A stretch of DNA of 64,000 bases from JAHIQC01 sp964565645 (GTDB taxonomy: Bacteria > Actinomycetota > Coriobacteriia > Anaerosomatales > JAHIQC01), in NCBI GenBank assembly GCA_964565645.1, contig CAZMFQ010000001.1, positions 248,001-312,000 of the forward strand, in the 5' to 3' direction. The position numbers were made by a program, and so were the translations under genes. Shown here one piece after another: positions 42,190 to 52,600 of the stretch (its first letter is position 1; every line of letters starts with the position of its first letter). The notes under the pieces are model-generated. The model saw only the letters and a list, made by a program, of their open reading frames with translations, had not been told where the DNA came from and did no database searches.

Positions 42190-43146
42190 CTATCCGATCA
42201 GGCGGTCGAGCAGCGCTCCCGCGCCCACGACGACCGCGATGATTCCGTTGACGGTGAAGAACGCCGCATTGACGCGGCTCAGGTCTTTGGCAGAGACGAT
42301 GCTGTTCTCATACCACAGGAGCGCCGCGGCCACACCCACTCCGGCGTACCAGGGCCAGCCGGCGGAGGCCAGATAGCCGCCCAGAGCCAGCAGGAATACC
42401 GTGAGCACGTGGGCCACGCGGGTCTGGATGAGTGCCTTGGCGATCCCCAGATCGGCGGGCATGGAGTGGACGCCGTCGCGGACGTCACACTCGACGTCCT
42501 GTGTCGCGTAGATGATGTCGAAGCCGGCGGTCCAGAGTGTCACGGCAAGCCCGAGGATCCACGGAGCCGGATCCGATATGGACGCTCCGACTCCAACCCA
42601 GCCGCCGACAGCCGCCAGACCCAGACACAACCCGAGCCAGTAGTGGCACAGCGAGGTGAACCGCTTGGTGTACGGATAGATGAAGAACGCGAGCAGCGGG
42701 ATCGGCCACAGGATGTGGGTGATGGGCGCAAGCTGCCATACGCCGAGGAGGTAGATCGCGAGCATCACAGCGGAGAACAGCCACAACTCCCAGGCCTTGA
42801 TCAGGCCGGCAGGGATCGCGCGTCCGGCTGTACGTGGGTTGCGCGCGTCTATCTCCTTGTCGATGGCGCGGTTGAGAACGAACGCGAATGCTCGGGCGCC
42901 CACCATCACAAGCGTGATCCAGAGGAGCGACTGCCATGTGGGCCAGTTGCCGAGCGTCACCCAAGCAGTGGGCTCAGGATCGACGGGCGGATAGATGGCC
43001 GGGACCGCGAAGACGATGGTCGCAGCCCCATACAGGGCGCCGATGTAGGCATAGGGCAGCGCGAAGATGCTGTGCTCGAACTTCACGAGCTCCAGGAACA
43101 GGGCGAGCTTGCCGGGTGCCGCGGTGCCGGAGGCCTCCGCGCTCAC
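42190..43146 (-). CDS. UbiA family prenyltransferase (menaquinone pathway, MqnP-type)
   Basis: A 318-residue polytopic prenyltransferase with ~8 hydrophobic helices. The two Asp motifs are NRAIDKEIDARNPRT and DVECDVRDGVHS. With adjacent ubiD and ubiX it fits the prenylation step of a menaquinone route, probably the futalosine pathway, but other mqn genes are not in the window. The start is GTG 43146, overlapping the ubiD stop by 4 nt; an upstream frame is out of family. Confidence 0.85.
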   Translation of the reverse strand: MSAEASGTAAPGKLALFLELVKFEHSIFALPYAYIGALYGAATIVFAVPAIYPPVDPEPTAWVTLGNWPTWQSLLWITLVMVGARAFAFVLNRAIDKEIDARNPRTAGRAIPAGLIKAWELWLFSAVMLAIYLLGVWQLAPITHILWPIPLLAFFIYPYTKRFTSLCHYWLGLCLGLAAVGGWVGVGASISDPAPWILGLAVTLWTAGFDIIYATQDVECDVRDGVHSMPADLGIAKALIQTRVAHVLTVFLLALGGYLASAGWPWYAGVGVAAALLWYENSIVSAKDLSRVNAAFFTVNGIIAVVVGAGALLDRLIG

Positions 43147-44627
43147 AGGCCGAGCTCTTCCCACATCGCGTCGACGCGCGCCTTGACGTCGGCATCCATC
43201 TCCAGAGCTTCCGGCCATTCGCGCTCATGGCCTTCGTTGGCTATCGGACGCGTGGCGTCGATGCCCATCTTGAACCCGAAGCTCTCGAAGTTGCTCGAAT
43301 GGTCGAGTCGGTCGAGCGGACCCTTGCTGATGAGGATGTCACGGCTCGGGTCGACGTTGTTGAAGCAGCGCCACGCCACCTGGGAGTAGTCGTGGCAGTC
43401 GACATCCTCATCGACGACGATAACGTACTTCGTGAACATCATCTGCCCCATCGACCAGGCGAAGTTCATGACACGGAACGCCTGACCGGCGAACTCCTTG
43501 CGGATCTGGAAGATCGCGCAGTTGTGGAACACGCCCTCGAGCGGCAGGTCGTAATCGATGACCTCGGGCATCATGGCCTTGATCACGGGCAGGAAGATGC
43601 GCTCCGTGGCCTTGGCCATGTAGCAGTCCTCCATCGGAGGTCTGCCGACGATCGTCGTGGGGTAGATGGCGTCCCGTCGCATCGTGATCGCCTCGACATG
43701 GAACACCGGGAAGTAGTCGGCCAGCGAGTAGTAGCCCGTATGGTCGCCGAACGGGCCCTCCCAGCGGGTCTCATCGAGGTCGCACCAGCCTTCGAGGACG
43801 ATCTCGGCATTGGCCGGCACCATGAGGTCGTTGGTGATGCATTTGACGACCTCGACACTCTCCCCACGAAGGATGCCTGAGAAGAGGTACTCGTCGATGA
43901 TCGGCGGGACCGGGGCGGTGGCCGAGAAGATGGTGACGGGATCGCCGCCGAGCGCCACGCTCACAGGCGCTCGGGTGGCGCCGGACTCGGCCCACGCGCG
44001 CAGGTTCTTGTTGCCGTCGTGGTGTTCGTGGATGTGCAGGCCCGTGGTGTTGCGGTCGAAGACCTGGAGACGGTACATCCCGACGTTCAGTTTGCCCTTG
44101 GGGTCGGAGGTGACCACCTGCGGAAGGGTGATGAACGGGCCACCGTCCTGCGGCCAGGTCGTCAAAACGGGAAGCGCGGACAGGTCGACGTCGTCGCCGC
44201 GCATGACGACCTCTTGCACCGGCGCCTTGCGGACCGTCTTCGGGCCTGAGCCCGCGAGTCCGGCGAGGTTCTTGGCGATACCCAGCTTGTCCATGACCGA
44301 CGAAGGCGCATCGAGCGGCAGCAGGTCCATGAGCTCGCGCGCCTTGGCGTCGAGATCGCGCCACGTCCCGGTCTGGGCATCGACGCCGAGCGCCCACGCC
44401 ATGCGGTCGTACGCGCCCATGAGGTTGATGGCCACGGGCGTCGCATAGCGCTTGCCGGTCGAGCGGTCCACGGGGTTCTCGAACAGCAGTGCCGGCCCGT
44501 GCTCCTTGCTCACGCGGTCCGTGATCTCACCGATCTCCAGCACGGGATCGACGGGGGCGGTGATGCGCTTGAGCTGGCCCTTGCTCTCCAGAAGCGCGAT
44601 GAGCTCGCGCAGATCTTTGATCGCCAT
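43143..44627 (-). CDS. UbiD family decarboxylase
   Basis: A 494-residue prenyl-FMN-dependent aromatic acid decarboxylase. UbiD signatures are visible: GMYRLQVFDRNTTGLHIHEHHD, EWEGPFGDHTGYYS-like WEGPFGDHTGYYSL, and FDVDWRCFNNVDP-type WRCFNNVDPSRD. It removes the carboxylate from a prenylated quinone precursor. Coupled to ubiA by a 4-nt overlap; 7 nt downstream of the phosphatase-family gene. Confidence 0.9.
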   Translation of the reverse strand: MAIKDLRELIALLESKGQLKRITAPVDPVLEIGEITDRVSKEHGPALLFENPVDRSTGKRYATPVAINLMGAYDRMAWALGVDAQTGTWRDLDAKARELMDLLPLDAPSSVMDKLGIAKNLAGLAGSGPKTVRKAPVQEVVMRGDDVDLSALPVLTTWPQDGGPFITLPQVVTSDPKGKLNVGMYRLQVFDRNTTGLHIHEHHDGNKNLRAWAESGATRAPVSVALGGDPVTIFSATAPVPPIIDEYLFSGILRGESVEVVKCITNDLMVPANAEIVLEGWCDLDETRWEGPFGDHTGYYSLADYFPVFHVEAITMRRDAIYPTTIVGRPPMEDCYMAKATERIFLPVIKAMMPEVIDYDLPLEGVFHNCAIFQIRKEFAGQAFRVMNFAWSMGQMMFTKYVIVVDEDVDCHDYSQVAWRCFNNVDPSRDILISKGPLDRLDHSSNFESFGFKMGIDATRPIANEGHEREWPEALEMDADVKARVDAMWEELGL

Positions 44628-44634
44628 CGACGGT

Positions 44635-46368
44635 CTACTCCTCGGCTGCCGTACTGCGGACCTTCGGATGATACCGTCCCACCAGGTAGGTGACCACCGG
44701 CGCGAACAACGTCACGGCACCCACGGCGGTGATCTGCATCAGATCGAGATCGTACTTGAACCCCCATTTGAGGTCCGGCAGACGCCAGACCACGTCGGCG
44801 CCCCAGGCCCACAGGAACCAGGCGACCTGCATGCCGAGGGTTGCGACGATCGCGAGACCGGTTGCGGGACCCAGACTCGCCCAGCCGGCGGCGTATCCCT
44901 GCCTGACACCCTTGGGCCTGCGCCTGAGCAGCGGGTAGATCGCCGCAGCCACGAGGAACGCGACCACGGCTGCGATGGCGGCCTCACCCATGCGCCAGTA
45001 GAAGAAGGCCTGCACGTACTCCTCGGTGTTGAACGCGGACAACGACCACCGGTACCCGTGAACGAAGAAGTAGAGCGCGTTGTAGAGCGCGTAGTACGTC
45101 ACAGCGCCCGCAGAAGCGGCCACGCCGGCCCTCCACGAGGCCGCGAACAGCAGCACGAGCGCGAGCAGCGCCGCCCCCGCGAGGCCGGCGGCAACAGGGA
45201 GACGGTCGTTGCGGTCGGAGGCGAGCCGTCGCGCATCCACTTCCGAGATGGCCGCGGCGATGCCCGAATAGTCCTTGGCCTTGCCAAGGGCGGTGGCCTG
45301 GCCTTCCATGGTGGTCACGTAGAACTCCGCGAACGCGCGATACTGACGCTCGCCCCGGGCCACGGCGTCGCCGGCTTCCACCACGATATCGTCACGCACA
45401 CGCCCCACGGACTCGGCGGGCACACGCATGTCGAGCAGCGCTGCGACGGTCGGTGCGATGTCCACCTGAGCCATCCTGCCCTGGCCCAGGACGATACCCG
45501 GGCCGGTGAAGACCGCCGGCACGTTGACCACCTCGGTCTCCCACCCGCCGTGCCCTCCCGACGCGATATGTCCGTGATCGGCACAGATCACGAAGATCGT
45601 CCTGTCGTCCTGCAGACCCGAGACGAGACGCGAGATGTCGGCGTCCATGCGGCGCGTGACCGTGTCGTACTCATCTGAAGCGGCCCCGAAGTCATGGGCG
45701 GTCTCGTCGGCGTCCGGGAGATGCATGACGAGCAACTCCGGCTGGTAGTCCTTGGCCACCCTGAGCGCCTGGTCCACGTACGTCGCCGACATGTACTCGT
45801 CGGTCCACTCGTCGAAGTAGCTCGCGCCGGCGCGATCCGCGCCATACAGCGTCTTGAAGTCCTCGGGTGCCACGACCGCAAGGCGCCGGCCGTCGCGCCA
45901 CGCCACGTCGATCAGGGTCTCGACCGGCACCGCAGCGTCGAACCAGTTGGTGGGAACCCCTGAGATGTTGGGCGGCGCACCGGACAGGATCGTCGTCCAC
46001 GTGGGGTACGAGAGTGAGGGCTGCGGGGTCGTGGCTACCATGTCGGCGCCGTACTGCCGCAAGGTGCTGAGCCCGGTCATGTTCTTTGACGCCTCGAGTG
46101 TCAGTCCGTCGCAGATCACCAGCACGACCCGCTGAGCGGTCTCGCTCGCCTCACGTGCCGGCTTGGGCGGTGGGTACTGGGTCAGCTGGGCCCCCTCGGG
46201 AGCCGGCAACGAGGCCTTGTCGGCCCAGGGGCGCTCGTAATCCGCGAACGGCGACTTGTACGAGACGACCTGGTCCCAGGAGTAGCCCGCCAGCGTGTAC
46301 GCCGCATACGCGGCTCCGAGGCAGACGATGAGCGCCATGAGCCCGGCCAACCATTGCAGACCACGCAT
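44635..46368 (-). CDS. Membrane-bound alkaline phosphatase/PglZ-superfamily hydrolase
   Basis: A 577-residue protein: N-terminal anchor (~8-28), then an extracytoplasmic type I phosphodiesterase/nucleotide-pyrophosphatase-like domain with VVLVICDGLTLEASKNMTGLSTL, SYPTWTTILSG (nucleophile Thr), HLPDADETAHDFG and ADHGHIASGGHG metal ligands. About six C-terminal hydrophobic helices follow (~390-560). This suggests lipid- or glycan-phosphate hydrolysis or transfer at the outer face. ATG 46368 has GGAGGG 7 nt upstream. Start of the ubiD-ubiA-ubiX group; role there unclear. Confidence 0.8.
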   Translation of the reverse strand: MRGLQWLAGLMALIVCLGAAYAAYTLAGYSWDQVVSYKSPFADYERPWADKASLPAPEGAQLTQYPPPKPAREASETAQRVVLVICDGLTLEASKNMTGLSTLRQYGADMVATTPQPSLSYPTWTTILSGAPPNISGVPTNWFDAAVPVETLIDVAWRDGRRLAVVAPEDFKTLYGADRAGASYFDEWTDEYMSATYVDQALRVAKDYQPELLVMHLPDADETAHDFGAASDEYDTVTRRMDADISRLVSGLQDDRTIFVICADHGHIASGGHGGWETEVVNVPAVFTGPGIVLGQGRMAQVDIAPTVAALLDMRVPAESVGRVRDDIVVEAGDAVARGERQYRAFAEFYVTTMEGQATALGKAKDYSGIAAAISEVDARRLASDRNDRLPVAAGLAGAALLALVLLFAASWRAGVAASAGAVTYYALYNALYFFVHGYRWSLSAFNTEEYVQAFFYWRMGEAAIAAVVAFLVAAAIYPLLRRRPKGVRQGYAAGWASLGPATGLAIVATLGMQVAWFLWAWGADVVWRLPDLKWGFKYDLDLMQITAVGAVTLFAPVVTYLVGRYHPKVRSTAAEE

Positions 46369-46379
46369 GTCGTGCCCTC

Positions 46380-47084
46380 CTAGCCCGGGCCGCCCCAGCC
46401 CAGATGCTCGTCCAACTCGTCCAGTGAGGCTATGGCCGCCCCGGTGGCGTCGATCCCGTGCCTGTCGATCAGGACCGCGGTCATCCCCGCCGTCGTCGCA
46501 CCCAGGATATCGGCGTAGTGATGGTCGCCGACATGCACGCAGTGCCCCGGGTCGACTTCGAGCCGAGCGCATGCAAGCTCGAATATCCGCGGATCCGGCT
46601 TCCTCAGACCCACGTCCGCCGAGGAAACGACCGTACCTATCATGTCCCCAAGACCCAGCCCTTCGAGCAGGCCCTCAAGCCGCCGGTCCCAGTTCGAGAT
46701 GATCCCGACCTTCGCACCGCGCGCGATGACACGCTCGAAGGCCGGACGCACGTCCGGGTACGCCATCCAGCGATCCGGGCGCCCGAACTCGTCGTAGACG
46801 CTGCGCGCCAACTCCTCGGCATCGCGGTCTATCCCGAGGTCACGAGCGAGCAGGGAGTACATGCCGACCCACACGCCGCTCGTCTCCCCTTCGTCGGTCC
46901 AGAAGGTGTCGTCCTCGCGGTAGCGGTCCTCGTAGTACGCGTCCACGAGGGGCATGAGTTCGTCGATGGCGGAGAGGTCACGCGTATGACCCGCCCGCGC
47001 GAGCACCTGGCGACAGACCTCGGACACGCTGGGATACGGGTAGAGCAGGGTGTTCCCGACATCGAAGAAGACGGCTTGGGTCAT
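46380..47084 (-). CDS. HAD family hydrolase
   Basis: A 234-residue HAD hydrolase. Motif I FFDVGNTL (first Asp kept, the general-acid Asp replaced by Gly-Asn), motif II IISNWDRR, motif III LRKPDPRIFE, and motif IV VGDHHYADILGA. The changed motif I is typical of the YjjG/REG-2-like group. Substrate unknown. The start is 1 nt after the nitroreductase stop and no clear ribosome-binding site is seen, so coupling is likely. Confidence 0.85.
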   Translation of the reverse strand: MTQAVFFDVGNTLLYPYPSVSEVCRQVLARAGHTRDLSAIDELMPLVDAYYEDRYREDDTFWTDEGETSGVWVGMYSLLARDLGIDRDAEELARSVYDEFGRPDRWMAYPDVRPAFERVIARGAKVGIISNWDRRLEGLLEGLGLGDMIGTVVSSADVGLRKPDPRIFELACARLEVDPGHCVHVGDHHYADILGATTAGMTAVLIDRHGIDATGAAIASLDELDEHLGWGGPG

Positions 47085-47085
47085 C

Positions 47086-47655
47086 TCAGTCCAGATACAC
47101 CGCCACGTCGGTGCGATGAGGCGGCGCGACGGGCGGTTGTGAGGTCGGGTATCCGAGAACGACGAGCGAGACGATCATGCGATCCTCGGGAACGCCGAGG
47201 AGCTTGCCGATCTCGTCGCGGACCCAGAACGAGAAGGTGACGGCGCACGTACCCAGACCCTGGTCGGTGGCCGCGAGCAGCAGGTTCTCGATGGCGCCTC
47301 CGACCGAGAGGTACTTGTTCATGAGGAGGAACTCGTCGTTGGTCCGTGGCATGGTGCACGCCACGACGACCGGAGCGCCGCCGAGCTCCGCGTACCAGTT
47401 GAGGTGCTCCGGGGTGGCGGTGTGCCCGAGCACCGTCAGGTATTCCTCGAGGTAGTGCGTGCTCTGGAACATGATCTCGCCGAGCTGACGGCGTGTCTCT
47501 CCCGTCGCGACATAGAAGGTCCAGGGTTGTTCATTGAGCGCGGAGGGCGCCTGGCCCGCTGCGGCGATCAGTCTCTCTATGATCTCGCGAGGCACCTCGT
47601 CCTCGCGGTACGACCTGATCGAATGCCGGGCCGAGATGGCGTCGAACAACTCCAT
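47086..47655 (-). CDS. Nitroreductase family flavoprotein
   Basis: A 189-residue FMN-dependent nitroreductase-type oxidoreductase. RHSIRSYREDEVPREIIERLI (FMN phosphate site), APSALNEQPWTFYV and the late GLGTCAVTFSFW mark the family. Possible activities include nitro, quinone or flavin reduction. ATG 47655 has AGGAGGGGGAG upstream; a 20-residue longer frame lacks this. It follows the glycosyltransferase gene by 29 nt. Confidence 0.88.
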   Translation of the reverse strand: MELFDAISARHSIRSYREDEVPREIIERLIAAAGQAPSALNEQPWTFYVATGETRRQLGEIMFQSTHYLEEYLTVLGHTATPEHLNWYAELGGAPVVVACTMPRTNDEFLLMNKYLSVGGAIENLLLAATDQGLGTCAVTFSFWVRDEIGKLLGVPEDRMIVSLVVLGYPTSQPPVAPPHRTDVAVYLD

Positions 47656-47684
47656 GCGCTCCCCCTCCTGCGTCGGTTCCACCT

Positions 47685-48791
47685 CTATCGTAACGCTGCG
47701 AGCACCCGTTCGCACACGGTCTGCGCCGCGCCCGGCGTCCCGAGCAACCCCGCGTTCGAGGCCATCTGCTCCAAACGCTCGGGATGACTGGACAGGAAGC
47801 GCACCTTCTCCACCACGTCCTCTTCGTCACGCGCGAGGAGTCCGGCGCCGTAGTTGACCAGGAAGTCGACGTTGTAGAGCTCCTGGCCGGGCACCGGGTT
47901 GTAGATGATGAGAGGAAGCCGCATGGCGAGCGACTCCGAGACGGTCAATCCCCCGGCCTTTCCCACGAGCACGTCGCACGCCGTCATCATGCGGTGCATG
48001 TCCTCGACGTACCCGAAGACCTTGACCAGGTCCGACTCGGCGGCGACCGGTTCCAGGCGACGACGCAGCCTGTCACTGTGCCCGGCCACGGCCGCGACCT
48101 GGACACCCATGCCGGCCAGCTCCCGTGTGAGGTCCTTCACGTCTCCGGGTGTGCCGGCTATCGACGTCAGCAGGACTGTGAACCGGTCCGCCAGGCCGAG
48201 GGCCTTGCGGCACTCGCCGCACACGACGCCCTCGCTGAAGCGCTCGTGGATGGGGATACCCGAGACCATGATGCGGTCCCACGGGATGCCGCGCACAACA
48301 AGGTCCTCACGGACCTCCTTGCAAGCGACGAAGTAGATGTCCGTCGCGGGATGGAGCCACGTCCGGTGCGCGCCGAAGTCCGTGACCACGGTCGCGGACA
48401 CGAGCGGGCGGTTGGCCTTGATGTCGGCGACGACGCCACCGGCAACCGGGAAGGTCGATATGACCGCGTCGGGATGGAACTCGTCGATGAACGCGGCCGC
48501 TCTCGCCATCCCCATCAGCCTGAGCTCGTGGACGACGGGGTTCGTCGGCAGCTTGTTCGAGAGTTCGAAGAACGTGCCGTACGCGGCCGGGAAGAACTGG
48601 ACCGACTGCTGATACGCGAACTTCGCCAGCACGTTGAGGCTCGGGACGAACTCGTCGAAGAAGTCGAGCACCTTGACCTCGACAGTGTCCGGATAGTGGG
48701 CCTCGTAGTAGCGCTTGACGGCCTCAGCGGCGGAGCGGTGTCCGCCCCCGAAAGAAGCGCTGAACACGAGGATGCGTTTGCGATCGGGCAT
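47685..48791 (-). CDS. MurG/UgtP-like lipid glycosyltransferase
   Basis: A 368-residue GT28-type enzyme. The N-terminal SASFGGGHRSAAEAVKRYY and the following helix match the MGDG synthase/processive diacylglycerol glucosyltransferase group, and the C-terminal donor site is VGKAGGLTVSESLAMRLPLI. It likely transfers a sugar to diacylglycerol at the membrane surface. The start is ATG 48791 with a distant GGAGGG (12 nt). Downstream of the STAS-HATPase gene by 44 nt. Confidence 0.85.
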   Translation of the reverse strand: MPDRKRILVFSASFGGGHRSAAEAVKRYYEAHYPDTVEVKVLDFFDEFVPSLNVLAKFAYQQSVQFFPAAYGTFFELSNKLPTNPVVHELRLMGMARAAAFIDEFHPDAVISTFPVAGGVVADIKANRPLVSATVVTDFGAHRTWLHPATDIYFVACKEVREDLVVRGIPWDRIMVSGIPIHERFSEGVVCGECRKALGLADRFTVLLTSIAGTPGDVKDLTRELAGMGVQVAAVAGHSDRLRRRLEPVAAESDLVKVFGYVEDMHRMMTACDVLVGKAGGLTVSESLAMRLPLIIYNPVPGQELYNVDFLVNYGAGLLARDEEDVVEKVRFLSSHPERLEQMASNAGLLGTPGAAQTVCERVLAALR

Positions 48792-48835
48792 CCGGGGCCG
48801 AACCCTCCTTCACAGGCGGCGGGTCGGCCTCAGGG

Positions 48836-49621
48836 TCACTCGGTGACCTCGACCGGAACCCGGTGTTTGACAAGCGTGACGATCGTGCCACCCGTCGGCG
48901 ACGGTGCGAACTCGACGTGGTCCATGAGTGCACGCATGAACATTATGCCGCGTCCACCCGATGCGTACAGGTCGTCGCTGCAGACATGCTGGCCATCGAA
49001 GCCCGAGCCGGCGTCCGTGACGTCGATGACGACCTTGTCATCGAACCCGTGAACCATCACGCCGACCTCGCCCACAACACCTTCTGAACCATGCCGGACC
49101 GCGTTGGCGAGCGCCTCACCCAAAGCCACCTTGATGTCGAAGACAGCGGCGTTCGAGAAGCCCAGCGGGGCAATCATCTCACATACGCTCTCGCGCACGC
49201 TCGCAAGCCGGGACACCTCTGCCGGTATGCATATCTCCTTGCACCACCGCTCGACCACGAGCGCGTCCGAACGCTCCATGCCAAGGAGTGCCCTGCTCGC
49301 ATCCTCATCCTCGCACATGCTCGGCGAGACGCTGACGATGCGCGAGAGTGCGAGGATCCTGCGCACGTCTCTGTTGGCACCCGCCAAGACGACGCGACCC
49401 GACGCATCCTGCAACCTCCGGTCGAGCCAGACGAGCATACCGAGCGCCGAGGAGTCGGCGTAGTCCACCCTGGCGAGGTCAAGGACGAGGTTCGGATACC
49501 CGGACTCGACCAAAGCGTCGAGAGCATCGCGCAACCGCGGGATGGTCGCGATGTCGATGTCGCCCTCGATCCTCAGGACCGCGGCACGCAGCTCGTCGTG
49601 TCGTTCCACCGTGAAAGTCAT
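48836..49621 (-). CDS. Fused STAS-HATPase protein (anti-sigma antagonist + anti-sigma kinase)
   Basis: A 261-residue fusion. Residues ~1-110 are a STAS domain with VDYADSSALGML, where S57/S58 is the phospho-acceptor site of SpoIIAA/RsbV proteins. Residues ~130-255 are an RsbW/SpoIIAB-type HATPase with ALGEALANAVRHG (N box), VTDAGSGFD (G1) and GGRGIMFMRALMD (G2). Normally antagonist and kinase are separate proteins. The adjacent SpoIIE-type phosphatase, ending 18 nt upstream, completes a partner-switching module. No sigma factor of the SigB/F type is in the window. Confidence 0.88.
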   Translation of the reverse strand: MTFTVERHDELRAAVLRIEGDIDIATIPRLRDALDALVESGYPNLVLDLARVDYADSSALGMLVWLDRRLQDASGRVVLAGANRDVRRILALSRIVSVSPSMCEDEDASRALLGMERSDALVVERWCKEICIPAEVSRLASVRESVCEMIAPLGFSNAAVFDIKVALGEALANAVRHGSEGVVGEVGVMVHGFDDKVVIDVTDAGSGFDGQHVCSDDLYASGGRGIMFMRALMDHVEFAPSPTGGTIVTLVKHRVPVEVTE

Positions 49622-49639
49622 GTCCGGTCCGCGCTCGGC

Positions 49640-52600
49640 CTAATCGCCGTCTCGGTCCACACCCTTCTCCTCGCAGGACTTCAGACGCACGGCGAGGATC
49701 GCCGCGTCGTCGCGAAGGCTTCCCGGCACATACCTGTCGAGCGCCGCGAGCAGCCTGTCGACGATCTCGGTGGGCGTGCCGCCCTTCGAGAGCGCCCGGC
49801 GCACTCTGCCTTCGCCGAAGAACTTATTCCCACGTCGGGCCTCGGTCACTCCGTCCGTGTACACGAGCAAGGTGTCTCCGATGACGACGGGCGTCTCGAT
49901 CTCGTCGAACGACGCGTCCCTGATCGCGCCGAGGAGCGGACCGGTGGTTTCGAGTCTGCTGATCCGTGACGAACCGGCGGCGAAGAGCAGCCCCGGAGGA
50001 TGCCCGCCGTTGGCATGCGTGAGGACGCCCGAGCCCGGGTCGAGCATGCCGAGCCACATCGTCACGATGTCGCTCGTGTCCTCGGTCTCGGCGACCATGT
50101 TGTTGAGTTCGCGCAGGATCCGTCCCGGACGCAGCCCGGCGGCCGTCATGCCGCGCACCGAATACTTGATCGCGGAGGTCTTGGTGGCTGCGACGACGCC
50201 CTTGCCGCACACGTCGCCGAGCGCGATCACGACCGACCCGTCGGGCGCCTTGAACAGGTCGAAATAGTCACCGCCTATCTCGGCCTCGTCGCCCGCGGCG
50301 AGGTAGACGCTCGAGGCGTCGACCTCGTCGTACTGCGGGAGTATCTGCGGGAGGATGCTCGCCTGCAGGACACTCGCGACGTGATGCTCCTTGCCGTAGA
50401 GCGCCGCCGTGTCGATCGCCAGAGCAGCCTGTGCCGCGAACGTGTGCAGCAGCGCCTGATCCTCGGCCGAGTAGTCCTCGGGCACTGCAGAGAACACGAC
50501 AAGTGCGCCCAGGCTCCTGCCCCGGGCCATGAGCGGCACGGCGAGCATGCTGCGCAGCCCCTGCTGGTAGGCGATGGCTGCGTACTCGCTGTCCGGGTCG
50601 GCTATCTCCCCGATACGCACCGGCTCACCGCTCGAGAACACCGAGCCGGGGATGTCGGACCCGGGTTCGCACTCGAAATGGAGCATCTCGGACGAGATGA
50701 GCCCGCGCGCCATGACGGTGACCACCATCCGACGGTCGGCGTCGAACTCCATGAGCGAGACGGCGTCCGCGCCGAAGATCTTCTGGACCACGTCGAGCAC
50801 ACGGTTGAGGACGACCTTGATCTGAAGCGAGGAGCTCACGGCCTGGGAGATCCGGAAGATGGTCTCGAGGTTGGCCGCTCTCGCCTCGGCCTGAGCGAAG
50901 TTGAAAGCGTTGTCGAGTGCCAGACCTATCTCGGTCCCGATGGCGTCGGCCAATGAACGCTCCGAGGCGCTGAAGCTGCGTCCTGGCCGGTCGATGGAGA
51001 AGGCGATGACGGCGCCGGGCTGGCGACCCTGCATGACCGTGAGGAACAACACCTCGGACGCGTTATGGTCGGCGAGGAAGTGGTCGATCGCGGCATCTTC
51101 GCCGAGGGCGCAGCGGATCGCCGAATCGCCGTCACCCATCCCCCACGCGACCTCCCATGCGCGCAATAGGGCGCGCTCCTCGATCGGGTCGGCCGCCGGG
51201 GGCAGGCCGAGACGTGCCCTGTCGACGAACGCGCACGCAACGCTGCCCACCGTGAGCAGGTCGCCTGCGCTCTGCGAGACCGCCCGCAACGAGACGTCGA
51301 GGTCTCTGGGTGATGCGAGCCGCTCCACGACCTCACGCATGACCTCGGCCTCGCGGCGCGCATCGGTCTCCTCGGCGAACAGGGTGGAGATGTTGACCGC
51401 GACAGCCGCCTGTGCGGAGAAGGTGCGCAGCATCTCGATCTCCGCCTGGCCGAACTCGCGTGGCGCAAGCGGCGTGATCACGATCGCGCCGACCGTCTCG
51501 TCGGCGACGACCAGCGGCAGCCCGATCCCCCGTATCGCGCGATCGACGATGTCCTCGGGCAGGAGGACCCCGAGTTCGGAGAAGGAGCCGGTGAACGAAA
51601 CGGGGCCGTGGGCGATCAGGATGTCAGACAGCCACGTCTGTCGGGACGTGGGGACCGCCGTTCCCTCTCGCATACCGAAGCCCTGGGCCCGCTCCAGCCT
51701 GAGTTCCAGATGGTCCTCGCTGAGCAGCAGGATCCCAACGCCGGCCGACCCCACGATGTGCCGGATGGCCTCGATGATGCCGTCGAGGACCTGTCGCAGA
51801 CTCGCGGAACTGGCGAGCAACTGCGACAGGTCATGCAGTGCATTGATCCTGAGCGCCATCGCGTTGAACGCGTCCGCGAGTCTGCCCACCTCGTCCGTAC
51901 GGTCGAGATCGATCGAGCGAACGTAGGCGCCCGAGGCCAGATCCCGCGCGTGCTCCTCGAGTTCGCCGAGCGGCGACGCGAGACGACGGGCGAACAGAAC
52001 GCTGAGCCCGACCGCAAGCACGCCGGACAACAACATCGCGAGGGCCGCCGGAAGCAGCGCCTTCCACGTGGTGACGATCAGGCCGCTGCGGGGCTCGACC
52101 ACGGCCAGATGCCATCGCAGACCGGGGAACTCGCTCATCACCTCGTACTGCCCCGACAGACGCACGCCGCGCTCGCTCAGGAGGTCCACGTGGCCGTCGG
52201 GCGAGCCCTCGGAGGTCTGGACGTACACGGCGGTGGACGGATCGAGGGCATCGTCGGCCGTACCGCTCATGATGACCGTGCCGTCACTGTCCGCCACGTA
52301 CACGACGCGTCCCGCCCGAACCGATGAGAATCCGTCGATCACCACCTTGAGGAATGAGACCCGGACCCGGGCGAGCATGATCAGCGGGCCGTCGGGCCCG
52401 TCGATCGCACGCCGGACCCACAGGGCCCCATCCGGGCGCAGATATCTGAAGGTGGTCACATCACTGTCGGCCCCGAGGAAGTACGACTCCGAGGCGACGC
52501 TCCTGGGCGCTGCGAAACTCGGATACGAGGAGATGACCGCCCCGTCGGGCCTGACCAGGAGCAGCCGGTCGATGTACTCGATCCCGGTGTCGTACTGCTC